A stretch of DNA of 7,379 nt from Deltaproteobacteria bacterium (lineage in GTDB: Bacteria > Desulfobacterota > GWC2-55-46 > DRQE01): contig DAOVXI010000091.1 of the NCBI GenBank assembly GCA_030636245.1, forward strand, positions 1 to 7,379, read 5' to 3'. Positions within the stretch are counted from its first letter, which is position 1. The number at the start of each line of letters is the position of its first letter. Of this stretch, positions 1 to 6,631 are shown piece by piece. The position numbers and the translations under genes are program-made. The notes below the pieces were generated by a model. That model was given only the letters and a program-made list of their open reading frames with translations, did not search any database and was not told the DNA's origin.

Positions 1-1
1 T

Positions 2-196
2 ACAGAGATACAGGCCATAGAGATACTTTTTTGGGAGGAAGATGTTGTTGCATCCCACGTTGCCTCCGGCGGTATCGCAGGCAGCGAAGGCGCGGTTGTT
101 ATCGCGGTCGAGGGTGCAAAAGAGAGTGTTGAGAAAGTTTTTGATTATATAACTACATTAAAAGGAGAAGCTCCAATCTCTCCCGAGGTCGATTAA
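2..196 (+). CDS. 3' end of an unidentified protein (partial, 64 residues visible)
   Basis: An open frame enters from the left edge and stops at TAA 194-196, directly abutting the ATG of the next gene. The 64 visible residues include a small-residue stretch (ASGGIAGSEGAVVIAVEG), then a probable amphipathic helix (ESVEKVFDYITTLKGE) and a short acidic tail ending PEVD. The strand-then-helix pattern suggests the end of a small alpha/beta domain, but I do not recognise the family. It lacks the features I would expect of a corrinoid-binding domain, although only the C-terminus is visible. Codon use looks normal, and the zero-base spacing to the MtaA-like gene implies co-translation and perhaps a shared role. 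The reading frame is well supported; the function is unknown. Confidence 0.72.
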   Translation, partial: TEIQAIEILFWEEDVVASHVASGGIAGSEGAVVIAVEGAKESVEKVFDYITTLKGEAPISPEVD

Positions 197-1183
197 ATGC
201 CAGCTTCTGTAATGGGGAGGGAAGAGGTCCTTGACTCTTTAACCCCGGAGGAAGGCAAAGGGGTGCCTTTCATTCTGGCAGGTTCACTTATTCACGAGCC
301 AATGAGTGCGGCCATGGCTGAACTTGGTGTCGACAGGGTGGCTCTCAGTACAGATAAAAGTTCTGTTGTAAAGATGTCACGTTACCTATACTCGAAGTGT
401 TCACTTAAAGCTTATACGTTCCCTTGCATAATGACCGTGCTTTCCGAGGCATACGGTGGAGAGCATGAGCTCTATGGAATCGTTGATTACCCAATAGGTA
501 CTATCTCTGAGGCAAAGAACCTTGAACGTTTATCTCCCTATAAAGATAAAAGGCTTCCGATGATGTTGGATGTAGTTCGTGAGCTTAAGGTGCTCGACGA
601 TGGCGTGCCAGTAATCGCGGATATTGTAGGACCTTTAAGCCTAGCCTCATCTCTTATGGATGGGAAAGAAATTTTAAGGCACTGTGCAAAAGGAACTCCG
701 GAGCTTAAGCAGTTCCTTTATGATCTTACGGTTGATATAACCTCCTACGCAAAAGCTCTATGTGAAGCAGGCGCTGATATTATTTTCTTAACCGATCCGT
801 TTGCTACCGCAAAAACCCTTGGTCCGGATATTTATGCTTCTCATACCGCACCATTTATCAAGAGTATAAGGGATGAGGTTATATCCTTGAACACTGTCTT
901 TATTATGCATATTTGTTCCGACCCTTCGACCCTTACACCTTCCATTCAGATGATATCCCCGGATTACTTAAGTGTAGATGGAGTTCATGTTATCCCTGGA
1001 GTGAAGAGTATCTGCGGGATTCCGGGCGAGATGTTAAATGAAGGTGCGAACGATCGTGTTAGGGAGTTCAAGGCTGAAGCGCTCAAGAGTGGAGCTAAGA
1101 TGATCTCAAGTTCTTGTTCTATTGATTCCACAGTAAACCCATCATCTTTAAATGAGATCTCTAATTATATCTCCGGTTCTTAA
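197..1183 (+). CDS. MtaA/CmuA-type methyltransferase, uroporphyrinogen decarboxylase superfamily
   Basis: This 328-residue protein resembles the MtaA/CmuA/MtbA branch of the UroD superfamily. These cytoplasmic TIM-barrel enzymes use a zinc-bound thiolate to move methyl groups between a methylated corrinoid protein and an acceptor such as coenzyme M. The family zinc signature His-X-Cys...Cys is visible as H238-I-C240 (in FIMHICSDPS) and C307 (in ISSSCSID). The barrel phrase ADIVGPLSLAS (141-151) and ADIIFLTDPFA (193-203) also fit. The arginine-rich N-terminal signature of true HemE is absent, so haem synthesis is unlikely. The ATG at 197 follows the upstream stop with no gap, and GAGG at 185-188 is a plausible ribosome site 8 bases away; a second ATG at 212 has no better site. 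No corrinoid protein or substrate-specific methyltransferase is in the window, so donor and acceptor are unknown. In a non-methanogen the acceptor may not be coenzyme M. Confidence 0.88.
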   Translation: MPASVMGREEVLDSLTPEEGKGVPFILAGSLIHEPMSAAMAELGVDRVALSTDKSSVVKMSRYLYSKCSLKAYTFPCIMTVLSEAYGGEHELYGIVDYPIGTISEAKNLERLSPYKDKRLPMMLDVVRELKVLDDGVPVIADIVGPLSLASSLMDGKEILRHCAKGTPELKQFLYDLTVDITSYAKALCEAGADIIFLTDPFATAKTLGPDIYASHTAPFIKSIRDEVISLNTVFIMHICSDPSTLTPSIQMISPDYLSVDGVHVIPGVKSICGIPGEMLNEGANDRVREFKAEALKSGAKMISSSCSIDSTVNPSSLNEISNYISGS

Positions 1184-1196
1184 ATAAGGAATTTCT

Positions 1197-2375
1197 ATGT
1201 CGGTTAAGCGGGTCATTTTAATTGTTCTGGATAGTGTCGGTGTCGGTGCTTTACCTGACGCGGTGGAGTATGGAGACGAGGGTAGCCACACTTTAGATAA
1301 TGTGATGGATAAGGCTGAAGGTATTCACCTGAGAAACCTTGAAACGTTAGGTCTTGGTAACATTAAAGGAGTAAAGTCATTGCCAAGCGTAACTGATCCT
1401 ACAGGTTGTTTTGGGCGTATGGTTGAGCTTTCCAAGGGCAAGGACACGATTACCGGACATTGGGAGATGGCAGGTATTGTTACCTCCGTGCCGTTCAGGA
1501 CCTTTCCCGAAGGTTTTTCTGAAGACTTTATTAGAGAGCTGTCAGTGGCTACGGGTCTGGAGTACTTGTGGAGGAAGCCTGCTTCCGGAACACAGATAAT
1601 CAATGAATTGGGCACAAAACATCTCGAATCCGGTTTGCCGATACTTTATACCTCTGCGGACAGTGTTGTTCAGATAGCCGCTCATGAGGATGTCATTAGT
1701 TTGGATATGCTTTATGAGATATGTGGGAAGGCAAGAGACGTAGCGGACAAATTCAATGTATGCAGGGTTATCGCAAGACCTTTTAATGGAGTAGAAGGTG
1801 CGTTCAACAGAACAGAGGGGAGAAAAGACCTGACCGTTACTCCTCCGTCACCAAATTTGCTGACTGTCTTACATGAGAATGGGGTCAAGGTATCCGGTGT
1901 CGGTAAGATACCGGATATATTTGCTCATATTGGATTTGACGAAGAGCTTTCAGTGAAAGGCAACCAAAGTGTTATGGATACGACTAAAATGAAGGTAAAT
2001 GAGAAGGGTCAAGTAGGTGAATTCATATTCTCTAACCTGGTAGATTTTGATATGTTATATGGACACAGGAACGACGCTCTCGGTTATGGCAAGGCCCTTA
2101 ATGAGGCGGATACCTGGATAGGCAAGATCATCACTTTACTTCGAGAGGACGACATTCTGATTATAACAGCAGACCACGGCTGTGATCCTACTACAGAATC
2201 TACTGATCATTCAAGAGAGTATGTGCCACTGCTGGTGTTTGGTGATATAATTAAAGCAGGTTGTGACCTTGGTACAAGGGTGAGCTTTGCTGATATAGGA
2301 CAAACAGTAGCCGATTACTTTAATGCGGCTTCACTACCTAATGGTACTTCATTCTTGGAGGATGTACTGAGATGA
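1197..2375 (+). CDS. deoB: Phosphopentomutase
   Basis: DeoB interconverts ribose-1-phosphate and ribose-5-phosphate (and the deoxy forms), linking nucleoside breakdown to the pentose phosphate pathway in the cytoplasm. At 392 residues it is full length for this alkaline-phosphatase-superfamily enzyme. The metal and catalytic residues known from Bacillus cereus DeoB all appear, shifted by one position: D12 (in VLDSVGVG), phosphorylated Thr84 (in GKDTITGHWE), D155 (in TSADS), D285 and H290 (in DFDMLYGHRND), D326-H327 (in TADHGCD) and H338 (in TDHSREY). A cap domain lies between the two halves of the core, roughly residues 100-220. AAGGA at 1186-1190 is a good ribosome site 6 bases before the ATG. 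The last bases overlap the next gene as ATGA. No other deo genes are present, so its nucleoside partners must be elsewhere. Confidence 0.97.
   Translation: MSVKRVILIVLDSVGVGALPDAVEYGDEGSHTLDNVMDKAEGIHLRNLETLGLGNIKGVKSLPSVTDPTGCFGRMVELSKGKDTITGHWEMAGIVTSVPFRTFPEGFSEDFIRELSVATGLEYLWRKPASGTQIINELGTKHLESGLPILYTSADSVVQIAAHEDVISLDMLYEICGKARDVADKFNVCRVIARPFNGVEGAFNRTEGRKDLTVTPPSPNLLTVLHENGVKVSGVGKIPDIFAHIGFDEELSVKGNQSVMDTTKMKVNEKGQVGEFIFSNLVDFDMLYGHRNDALGYGKALNEADTWIGKIITLLREDDILIITADHGCDPTTESTDHSREYVPLLVFGDIIKAGCDLGTRVSFADIGQTVADYFNAASLPNGTSFLEDVLR
2357..2362 (+). promoter_or_regulatory. Ribosome binding site for the small lysine-rich gene
   Basis: GGAGGA lies inside the end of deoB, 9 bases before the ATG at 2372. 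It is a near-consensus Shine-Dalgarno sequence and is one of the main reasons for calling the short frame behind it a real gene rather than a chance reading frame. Confidence 0.65.
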
Positions 2376-2545
2376 CCGCTGGCAAGAAAATTAAGAAACC
2401 GAGGCCTATATCACGAACAGAGGTCTTGAAAAAAGTCAGAAAAGATATGCCTCCTCCGGTTTCTGTCATAGAATCAAAGAAGACCAAGAAGAAAAGGCCA
2501 GGTAAGAAAGAGCTTAAAGAACTAATCGAGGATGAGGAGAGTTGA
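2372..2545 (+). CDS. Small lysine-rich protein of unknown function (57 residues)
   Basis: The frame starts MTAGKKIKKPRPISRT and ends KELKELIEDEES. It carries about 15 lysines and 4 arginines, a PPP turn at 27-29, a KTKKKR cluster at 38-42 and an acidic C-terminal tail, so it is probably largely disordered and cytoplasmic. There is no signal peptide or membrane segment, and I do not recognise a family. Coding evidence comes from position: its ATG overlaps the deoB stop (ATGA, 2372-2375), its TGA overlaps the ATG of the zinc-exporter gene (TGATG, 2543-2547), and GGAGGA sits 9 bases upstream. It fills exactly what would otherwise be a 169-base hole in a tightly packed gene string. Basic small proteins of this kind often bind nucleic acid or ribosomes, but that is only a guess here. 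The alternative is a non-coding spacer that is open by chance. Confidence 0.7.
   Translation: MTAGKKIKKPRPISRTEVLKKVRKDMPPPVSVIESKKTKKKRPGKKELKELIEDEES
2534..2540 (+). promoter_or_regulatory. Ribosome binding site that fixes the zinc-exporter start
   Basis: GAGGAGA ends 4 bases before ATG 2545 but only 1 base before the in-frame TTG at 2542. The spacing favours ATG 2545, which also overlaps the stop of the preceding small gene (TGATG), a classic translational-coupling arrangement. Confidence 0.65.
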
Positions 2546-3489
2546 TGAGTTCTTCGAAAAAAGATATTCGATGTGTCGGAAGCACAGACCGTACTTTGAA
2601 GAAACGCCTAATTGTAGCGGTTTGCCTTACGGCTATAATATTCTTTGCGGAGCTGGTTGGCGGCATTGTTACGAACAGCCTGGCTTTGCTTACCGATGCG
2701 GCTCATGTCTTCATGGATATGCTGGCTCTTTCTTTAAGCCTGTTTGCTATATATATATCCGCTCTTCCTCCTTCAAATAAGCGTACATATGGACTTCATA
2801 GGGTGGAGGTCCTGGTTGCCTTTATAAATGGCGTTACCATACTGCTGCTCTCTGTTTTTATCGCATATAAGGGCATATTGAGGGTATTTGACCCTCCTCC
2901 GGTCGAAGGCGCCGGGATGCTTGCTGTAGCTGTCGTAGGACTTATTGTTAATGCCGTTGTGGCGCTCTGGCTGATGAAGTACGCAAAATCAGATCTGAAT
3001 GTCAGGAGTGCATTTTTGCACGTTATTGGTGATGCGCTTGCTTCTGTGGGTGTAATAATCGCCGCGATTATCATATTCTCAACCGGATACTTCATCGCAG
3101 ACCCTATTATAAGTATCATTATCTCTGTTATACTCTTCTATGGTGCTTCACGCATAGTTAGGGACTCAACTCATATCCTATTGGAGGGGGTGCCAAAGGA
3201 CATTGATCTTACTGAGGTTGTAAGTGAGATCACTAACCATAAAGGTGTTAGGGGGGTTCACAGTATTCACATATGGAGTATATGTCATAAAACACATGCG
3301 CTTAGTGCTCATGTAGACCTCGAAGACTTTGAGCGGCCACGGCCGGGTTGTATTCTAAAGGAAATCGATGAAAAGCTTGCTGAAAAGTTTCATATACTTT
3401 ATACTACTCTACAGGTGGAATGCTCCATCTGTGACAAGAACGGACTGCTTAGGAACATAACGCACGATGTTGATGTTCATTCTCACTAA
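2545..3489 (+). CDS. Cation diffusion facilitator, ZnT/ZitB/CzcD-type zinc exporter
   Basis: This 314-residue inner-membrane protein exports divalent metal, most likely zinc, in exchange for protons. Six membrane segments are visible, at roughly residues 21-43, 48-72, 88-110, 123-145, 156-178 and 184-203, followed by a cytoplasmic dimerisation domain (about 215-300). The transport site is the zinc-type pair: H54 and D58 in TM2 (TDAAHVFMD) and H159 and D163 in TM5 (HVIGDALASVG). The loop between TM4 and TM5 is short and lacks the His-rich stretch of many ZnT proteins. The C-terminal domain has the family phrase VHSIHIWS and a CxxC pair (C293, C296, in QVECSICD), as seen in vertebrate ZnT proteins. 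The protein ends in HDVDVHSH, a possible extra metal ligand patch. ATG 2545 is preferred over TTG 2542 because of ribosome-site spacing. Metal specificity is inferred from motifs only. Confidence 0.94.
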   Translation: MSSSKKDIRCVGSTDRTLKKRLIVAVCLTAIIFFAELVGGIVTNSLALLTDAAHVFMDMLALSLSLFAIYISALPPSNKRTYGLHRVEVLVAFINGVTILLLSVFIAYKGILRVFDPPPVEGAGMLAVAVVGLIVNAVVALWLMKYAKSDLNVRSAFLHVIGDALASVGVIIAAIIIFSTGYFIADPIISIIISVILFYGASRIVRDSTHILLEGVPKDIDLTEVVSEITNHKGVRGVHSIHIWSICHKTHALSAHVDLEDFERPRPGCILKEIDEKLAEKFHILYTTLQVECSICDKNGLLRNITHDVDVHSH

Positions 3490-3503
3490 AGCGAGGAACT
3501 GTT

Positions 3504-5963
3504 ATGAAGAAAGTCATAAAATTAAAAGCCGAAGAACTTGCCTGGAAGTGTGATGAGTCAAAGTTTGACTTCAAAACCACTGATGACATTAAGGATGGCA
3601 GGGGTATTATAGGGCAAGACCGCGCGCTGCGTGCTCTCGACTTCGGGCTTAGTATGGCTGACAGTGGTTATAATATTTATGTCCTTGGTGAGGGCGGAAG
3701 CGGTAAACAGTCTATAGTTAAAGCTAAGTTAGAAGACATCGCAGCCGAAGAGGCTGTGCCTGATGATTGGTGTTATATTTTTAATTTTGAGGACCCGGAC
3801 AGGCCAACAGCCCTGAGGCTCCCGCCGGGAAAGGGCAGTGAGCTCAAGCTGGATATGGCAGAGCTTGTAGTTAGTCTTACAAGGGATATTCCAAAGGTCT
3901 TTGACAGTAAGGACTATGAAGTACACCGTGATGAGCTATTTGATGGGCAACAGGAAAGAACAAAGGTTATATTTGAAAGACTGGAAAAGCTCGCGATAGA
4001 GAAAGGTTTTGTACTTAAGAAAACAGCGAGTGGTCTTGCCGTTGTTCCCGCAAAAAAAGGCAAGGCATTAAGCCAGGACGAATATAATTCCTTAAGCAAG
4101 GGTGACAAGGATCAGATCGATGACAACTCAAAGTTCCTTCAGGATAAGCTCAGTGACGCTATCCGTGAGGCAAGGGTCGTCGAGATGGGAACAAAAGAAA
4201 AGGTTCGGAAACTTGATAGAGAGGTTGCCCAGTATGTTATTAACCCTAACATAGATGAACTTATGGAGAAGTACTCTGAGTTTGATAAAGTAATTGAGTA
4301 CCTCGAAGATGTTAAGGAGGATGTGCTTCAGAATATTGAAGACTTCAGGCCTAAAGAAGATATTGGCTTTAACCTGGGTGGTTTAAAGCTTCCAAAGGCT
4401 GAGCCGAGTTTTGAAAGGTATGTCGTAAATCTTTTAGTAAACAATAAGGACACAAAAGGTGCCCCTGTTGTTATCGAGTCTAATCCCACATATTTTAATC
4501 TTTTTGGACATATGGAGTACAGGATGCAATATGGTATGGCCTCAACAGATTTTACTATGGTAAAATCCGGTAGCGTCCATAAGGCAAACGGAGGCTACCT
4601 GGTAGTTAACGCACTTGATGTGTTGCGCAATCTCTTTGTTTATGACGCGTTAAAACGAATGATAAAAACAAAGGAAGCAAGGATAGAAGATGTATGGGAG
4701 CAGTATAGATTATCATCTAATACTACGCTTAAACCGGAGCCTGTTCCGGTAAACATTAAGATCGTGATGATCGGCGAGCCTTATATCTATTATCTTCTTT
4801 ATACATATGACAAGGAGTACAGAAAGTATTTCAAGGTTAAAGCTGATTTTGACAATCAGGTTGACCTTGATGATGACAGGGTGATGGAATACGCGTCTTT
4901 TGTGGCGGAGCACTCCAAGAAAAAGAACCTTAAAGCCTTTGACAAGAGTGGTGTTGCGAGGGTGATCGAGTATGGAGCCAGGTATTCGGGTGATAAGAAT
5001 AAGCTCTCAACTCGTTTTGGTTTGATAGAAAACCTTATAATCGAGGCAAACTACTGGGCAGGTAAAGAGAATGCTGATGTTGTGAGCTATGATCACGTGG
5101 AGAAGGCCGAGAAAGAGAGAATATACAGGAACTCTAAGATAGAAGACAAGTTAAGAGAATATATAACTGAAGATACAATAATGGTCTCAACGGATGGGAA
5201 GGTTGTTGGTCAGGTGAATGGTCTTGCTGTGCTGAACCCTGGCGACTATGAGTTTGGTAAACCTTCACGTGTTACGGCGAAAACCTTTATGGGAGATAAC
5301 GGGGTTGTAAATATAGAGCGGGAGGCAAAGATGAGCGGGCGGATACATAACAAGGCTCACTTGATCCTGTCAAGTTTTCTCGGTGAGATGTTCGCTAGAG
5401 ATTTCCCGATAACGCTTTCCGCATCCATAACATTTGAGCAGCTTTATCAGGGTATAGAAGGGGACAGTGCTACGTGTGCCGAGTACTATGCTCTTGTCTC
5501 CAGTCTTTCCGGTGTTCCACTGGATCAGGGTTATGCTGTTACCGGATCAATGAATCAGCGTGGGGAGGTTCAACCCATAGGTGGTGTTAACGCAAAGATC
5601 GAGGGATTTTTTGATGTTTGTGTAGAGAAGGGGCTAACGGGAAACCAGGGTGTTATTATACCAAAAAGGAATGTAAGGCACCTTATGCTTAAGAATGAAG
5701 TTATAGAAGCTGTCAAGGACGGAAAGTTCGCTATTTACCCGATAGAGTATATTGATGAAGGACTGAATATCTTAACCGGCACCGAGGCAGGGGCGAGAGA
5801 TGATAAAGGTCAATACCAGGCAGATTCAGTAAATTATCTTACTGAGAAGAAGCTAAGAGAGCTGGCAAAGAGCTATAAAGCTTTTGGCAGGCCAAAGCCC
5901 GCACATAAATCAAAGAAGAAAGATGATAATAACGAAGGGAACGAAAAAGAAGTAAAGGAATAA
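3504..5963 (+). CDS. Lon-like protease with N-terminal AAA-type region (LonB/YcbZ-related)
   Basis: This 819-residue protein belongs to the Lon-related family (AAA_32-type N-terminus plus Lon proteolytic domain) and probably degrades proteins in the cytoplasm. It has an N-terminal region with a P-loop (GEGGSGKQS, 62-70). A charged, probably coiled-coil insert follows at about 135-285. The family phrases NPTYFNLFGHMEYR (327-340) and HKANGGYLVVNALDVL (359-374, Walker-B region) come next, then a helical lid (about 470-545). The Lon protease domain occupies about 555-760. The catalytic dyad is Ser655 (EGDSATCAE) and Lys698 (GGVNAKIEGF), 43 residues apart, the same spacing as Ser679/Lys722 of E. 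coli Lon. The Walker-A Thr/Ser is replaced by Gln69, so ATP hydrolysis may be weak or lost. A lysine/acid-rich tail (about 798-819) follows. The N-terminal substrate domain of classical LonA is absent, and no membrane segment is seen. GAGGA at 3493-3497 lies 6 bases before the ATG. Confidence 0.93.
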   Translation: MKKVIKLKAEELAWKCDESKFDFKTTDDIKDGRGIIGQDRALRALDFGLSMADSGYNIYVLGEGGSGKQSIVKAKLEDIAAEEAVPDDWCYIFNFEDPDRPTALRLPPGKGSELKLDMAELVVSLTRDIPKVFDSKDYEVHRDELFDGQQERTKVIFERLEKLAIEKGFVLKKTASGLAVVPAKKGKALSQDEYNSLSKGDKDQIDDNSKFLQDKLSDAIREARVVEMGTKEKVRKLDREVAQYVINPNIDELMEKYSEFDKVIEYLEDVKEDVLQNIEDFRPKEDIGFNLGGLKLPKAEPSFERYVVNLLVNNKDTKGAPVVIESNPTYFNLFGHMEYRMQYGMASTDFTMVKSGSVHKANGGYLVVNALDVLRNLFVYDALKRMIKTKEARIEDVWEQYRLSSNTTLKPEPVPVNIKIVMIGEPYIYYLLYTYDKEYRKYFKVKADFDNQVDLDDDRVMEYASFVAEHSKKKNLKAFDKSGVARVIEYGARYSGDKNKLSTRFGLIENLIIEANYWAGKENADVVSYDHVEKAEKERIYRNSKIEDKLREYITEDTIMVSTDGKVVGQVNGLAVLNPGDYEFGKPSRVTAKTFMGDNGVVNIEREAKMSGRIHNKAHLILSSFLGEMFARDFPITLSASITFEQLYQGIEGDSATCAEYYALVSSLSGVPLDQGYAVTGSMNQRGEVQPIGGVNAKIEGFFDVCVEKGLTGNQGVIIPKRNVRHLMLKNEVIEAVKDGKFAIYPIEYIDEGLNILTGTEAGARDDKGQYQADSVNYLTEKKLRELAKSYKAFGRPKPAHKSKKKDDNNEGNEKEVKE

Positions 5964-5976
5964 TACGGTTCATTTA

Positions 5977-6600
5977 ATGTTAGTTAGTGAAATATTTCAT
6001 AGTATTCAGGGTGAGTCAACGTATGTTGGTTTGCCCTGTGTCTTTATCAGGCTTGCCGGTTGCAATCTCTCTTGTTCATGGTGTGATACTGAGTATGCAA
6101 GGACGGAGGAGGGTGCAACTGATATGAGTATCGATCAGATCATGAGCAAGCTGAGTACATATGATGTTTCCTTGGTAGAGATTACCGGTGGGGAACCGCT
6201 ATTACAGGACGAAGCGAAACAGCTGATCAATAAAGTAAAAGCACAAGGATATACAACGTTGGTCGAGTCCAACGGTACGGTATCCTTTGAAGGAATTGAT
6301 AGCGATGTAGTTAAGGTTATAGATATTAAGTGTCCCAGCAGCGGACAACAAAATTCCTTTTTGATGGAAAACATAGAATTTATCACTCAAAATGATGAGG
6401 TGAAGTTCGTTATAAGTAATATTGATGATTATGGTTTTGCTAAAAGTTTTGTTGAAGATCATCTAAAAGTGAAGACAGATAAGATTTTATTCGCACCTGT
6501 TAAGCAGGAACTCCAACCTTCAGTGCTTGCAGATTGGATCTTAAAAGATTCGCTCAAGGTAAGACTCCAGCTCCAAATACATAAATATATATGGACTTAA
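5977..6600 (+). CDS. queE: 7-carboxy-7-deazaguanine synthase (radical SAM)
   Basis: QueE rearranges 6-carboxy-5,6,7,8-tetrahydropterin to 7-carboxy-7-deazaguanine, the committed ring-contraction step towards preQ0 and queuosine in tRNA, in the cytoplasm. The 207-residue length is typical. The N-terminus MLVSEIFHSIQGES is the family's start signature, so the ATG is secure. The [4Fe-4S] cluster motif CX3CX2C is C29, C33 and C36 (CNLSCSWCDT), and the SAM-binding GGEP is at 71-74. The segment DIKCPSSG (117-123 region) fits the substrate/metal side of the pocket. The C-terminus VRLQLQIHKYIW is canonical, so the gene is complete. It lies 13 bases after the Lon-like gene without a well-placed Shine-Dalgarno sequence; the nearest candidate, AAAGGA at 5954-5959, is 17 bases away. 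Its partners queC and queD are not in the window. Confidence 0.96.
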   Translation: MLVSEIFHSIQGESTYVGLPCVFIRLAGCNLSCSWCDTEYARTEEGATDMSIDQIMSKLSTYDVSLVEITGGEPLLQDEAKQLINKVKAQGYTTLVESNGTVSFEGIDSDVVKVIDIKCPSSGQQNSFLMENIEFITQNDEVKFVISNIDDYGFAKSFVEDHLKVKTDKILFAPVKQELQPSVLADWILKDSLKVRLQLQIHKYIWT

Positions 6601-6631
6601 GACTAATTAAAGAGATAAACAATTATTTCTA

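Noticed and set aside
197..1183. Annotation as HemE (uroporphyrinogen decarboxylase, haem synthesis)
   Set aside because: The N-terminal arginine-rich HemE signature is missing and the zinc-type His-X-Cys...Cys set (H238, C240, C307) of the MtaA/CmuA branch is present.
1325..1615. 96-residue - strand reading frame
   Set aside because: It falls wholly inside deoB, where catalytic residues such as T84 are in the + frame, and it looks like a by-product of codon bias.
2542..2544. TTG start for the zinc exporter, one codon upstream
   Set aside because: The GAGGAGA ribosome site ends only 1 base before it. ATG 2545 has better spacing and overlaps the preceding stop.
2532..2780. 82-residue + strand reading frame across the exporter's 5' end
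   Set aside because: It lies out of frame inside a clearly recognisable transporter, and its translation has no domain character.
3331..3350. GC-rich near-repeat (GGCCACGGCC) inside the exporter gene
   Set aside because: It is a short, coding-constrained sequence with no T-run, so it is not a terminator or a credible regulatory site.
6601..6631. Possible promoter in the AT-rich gap before the CcsA-like gene
   Set aside because: TAATTA-like stretches occur, but no convincing -35 box at proper spacing was found. AT-richness alone is not enough.
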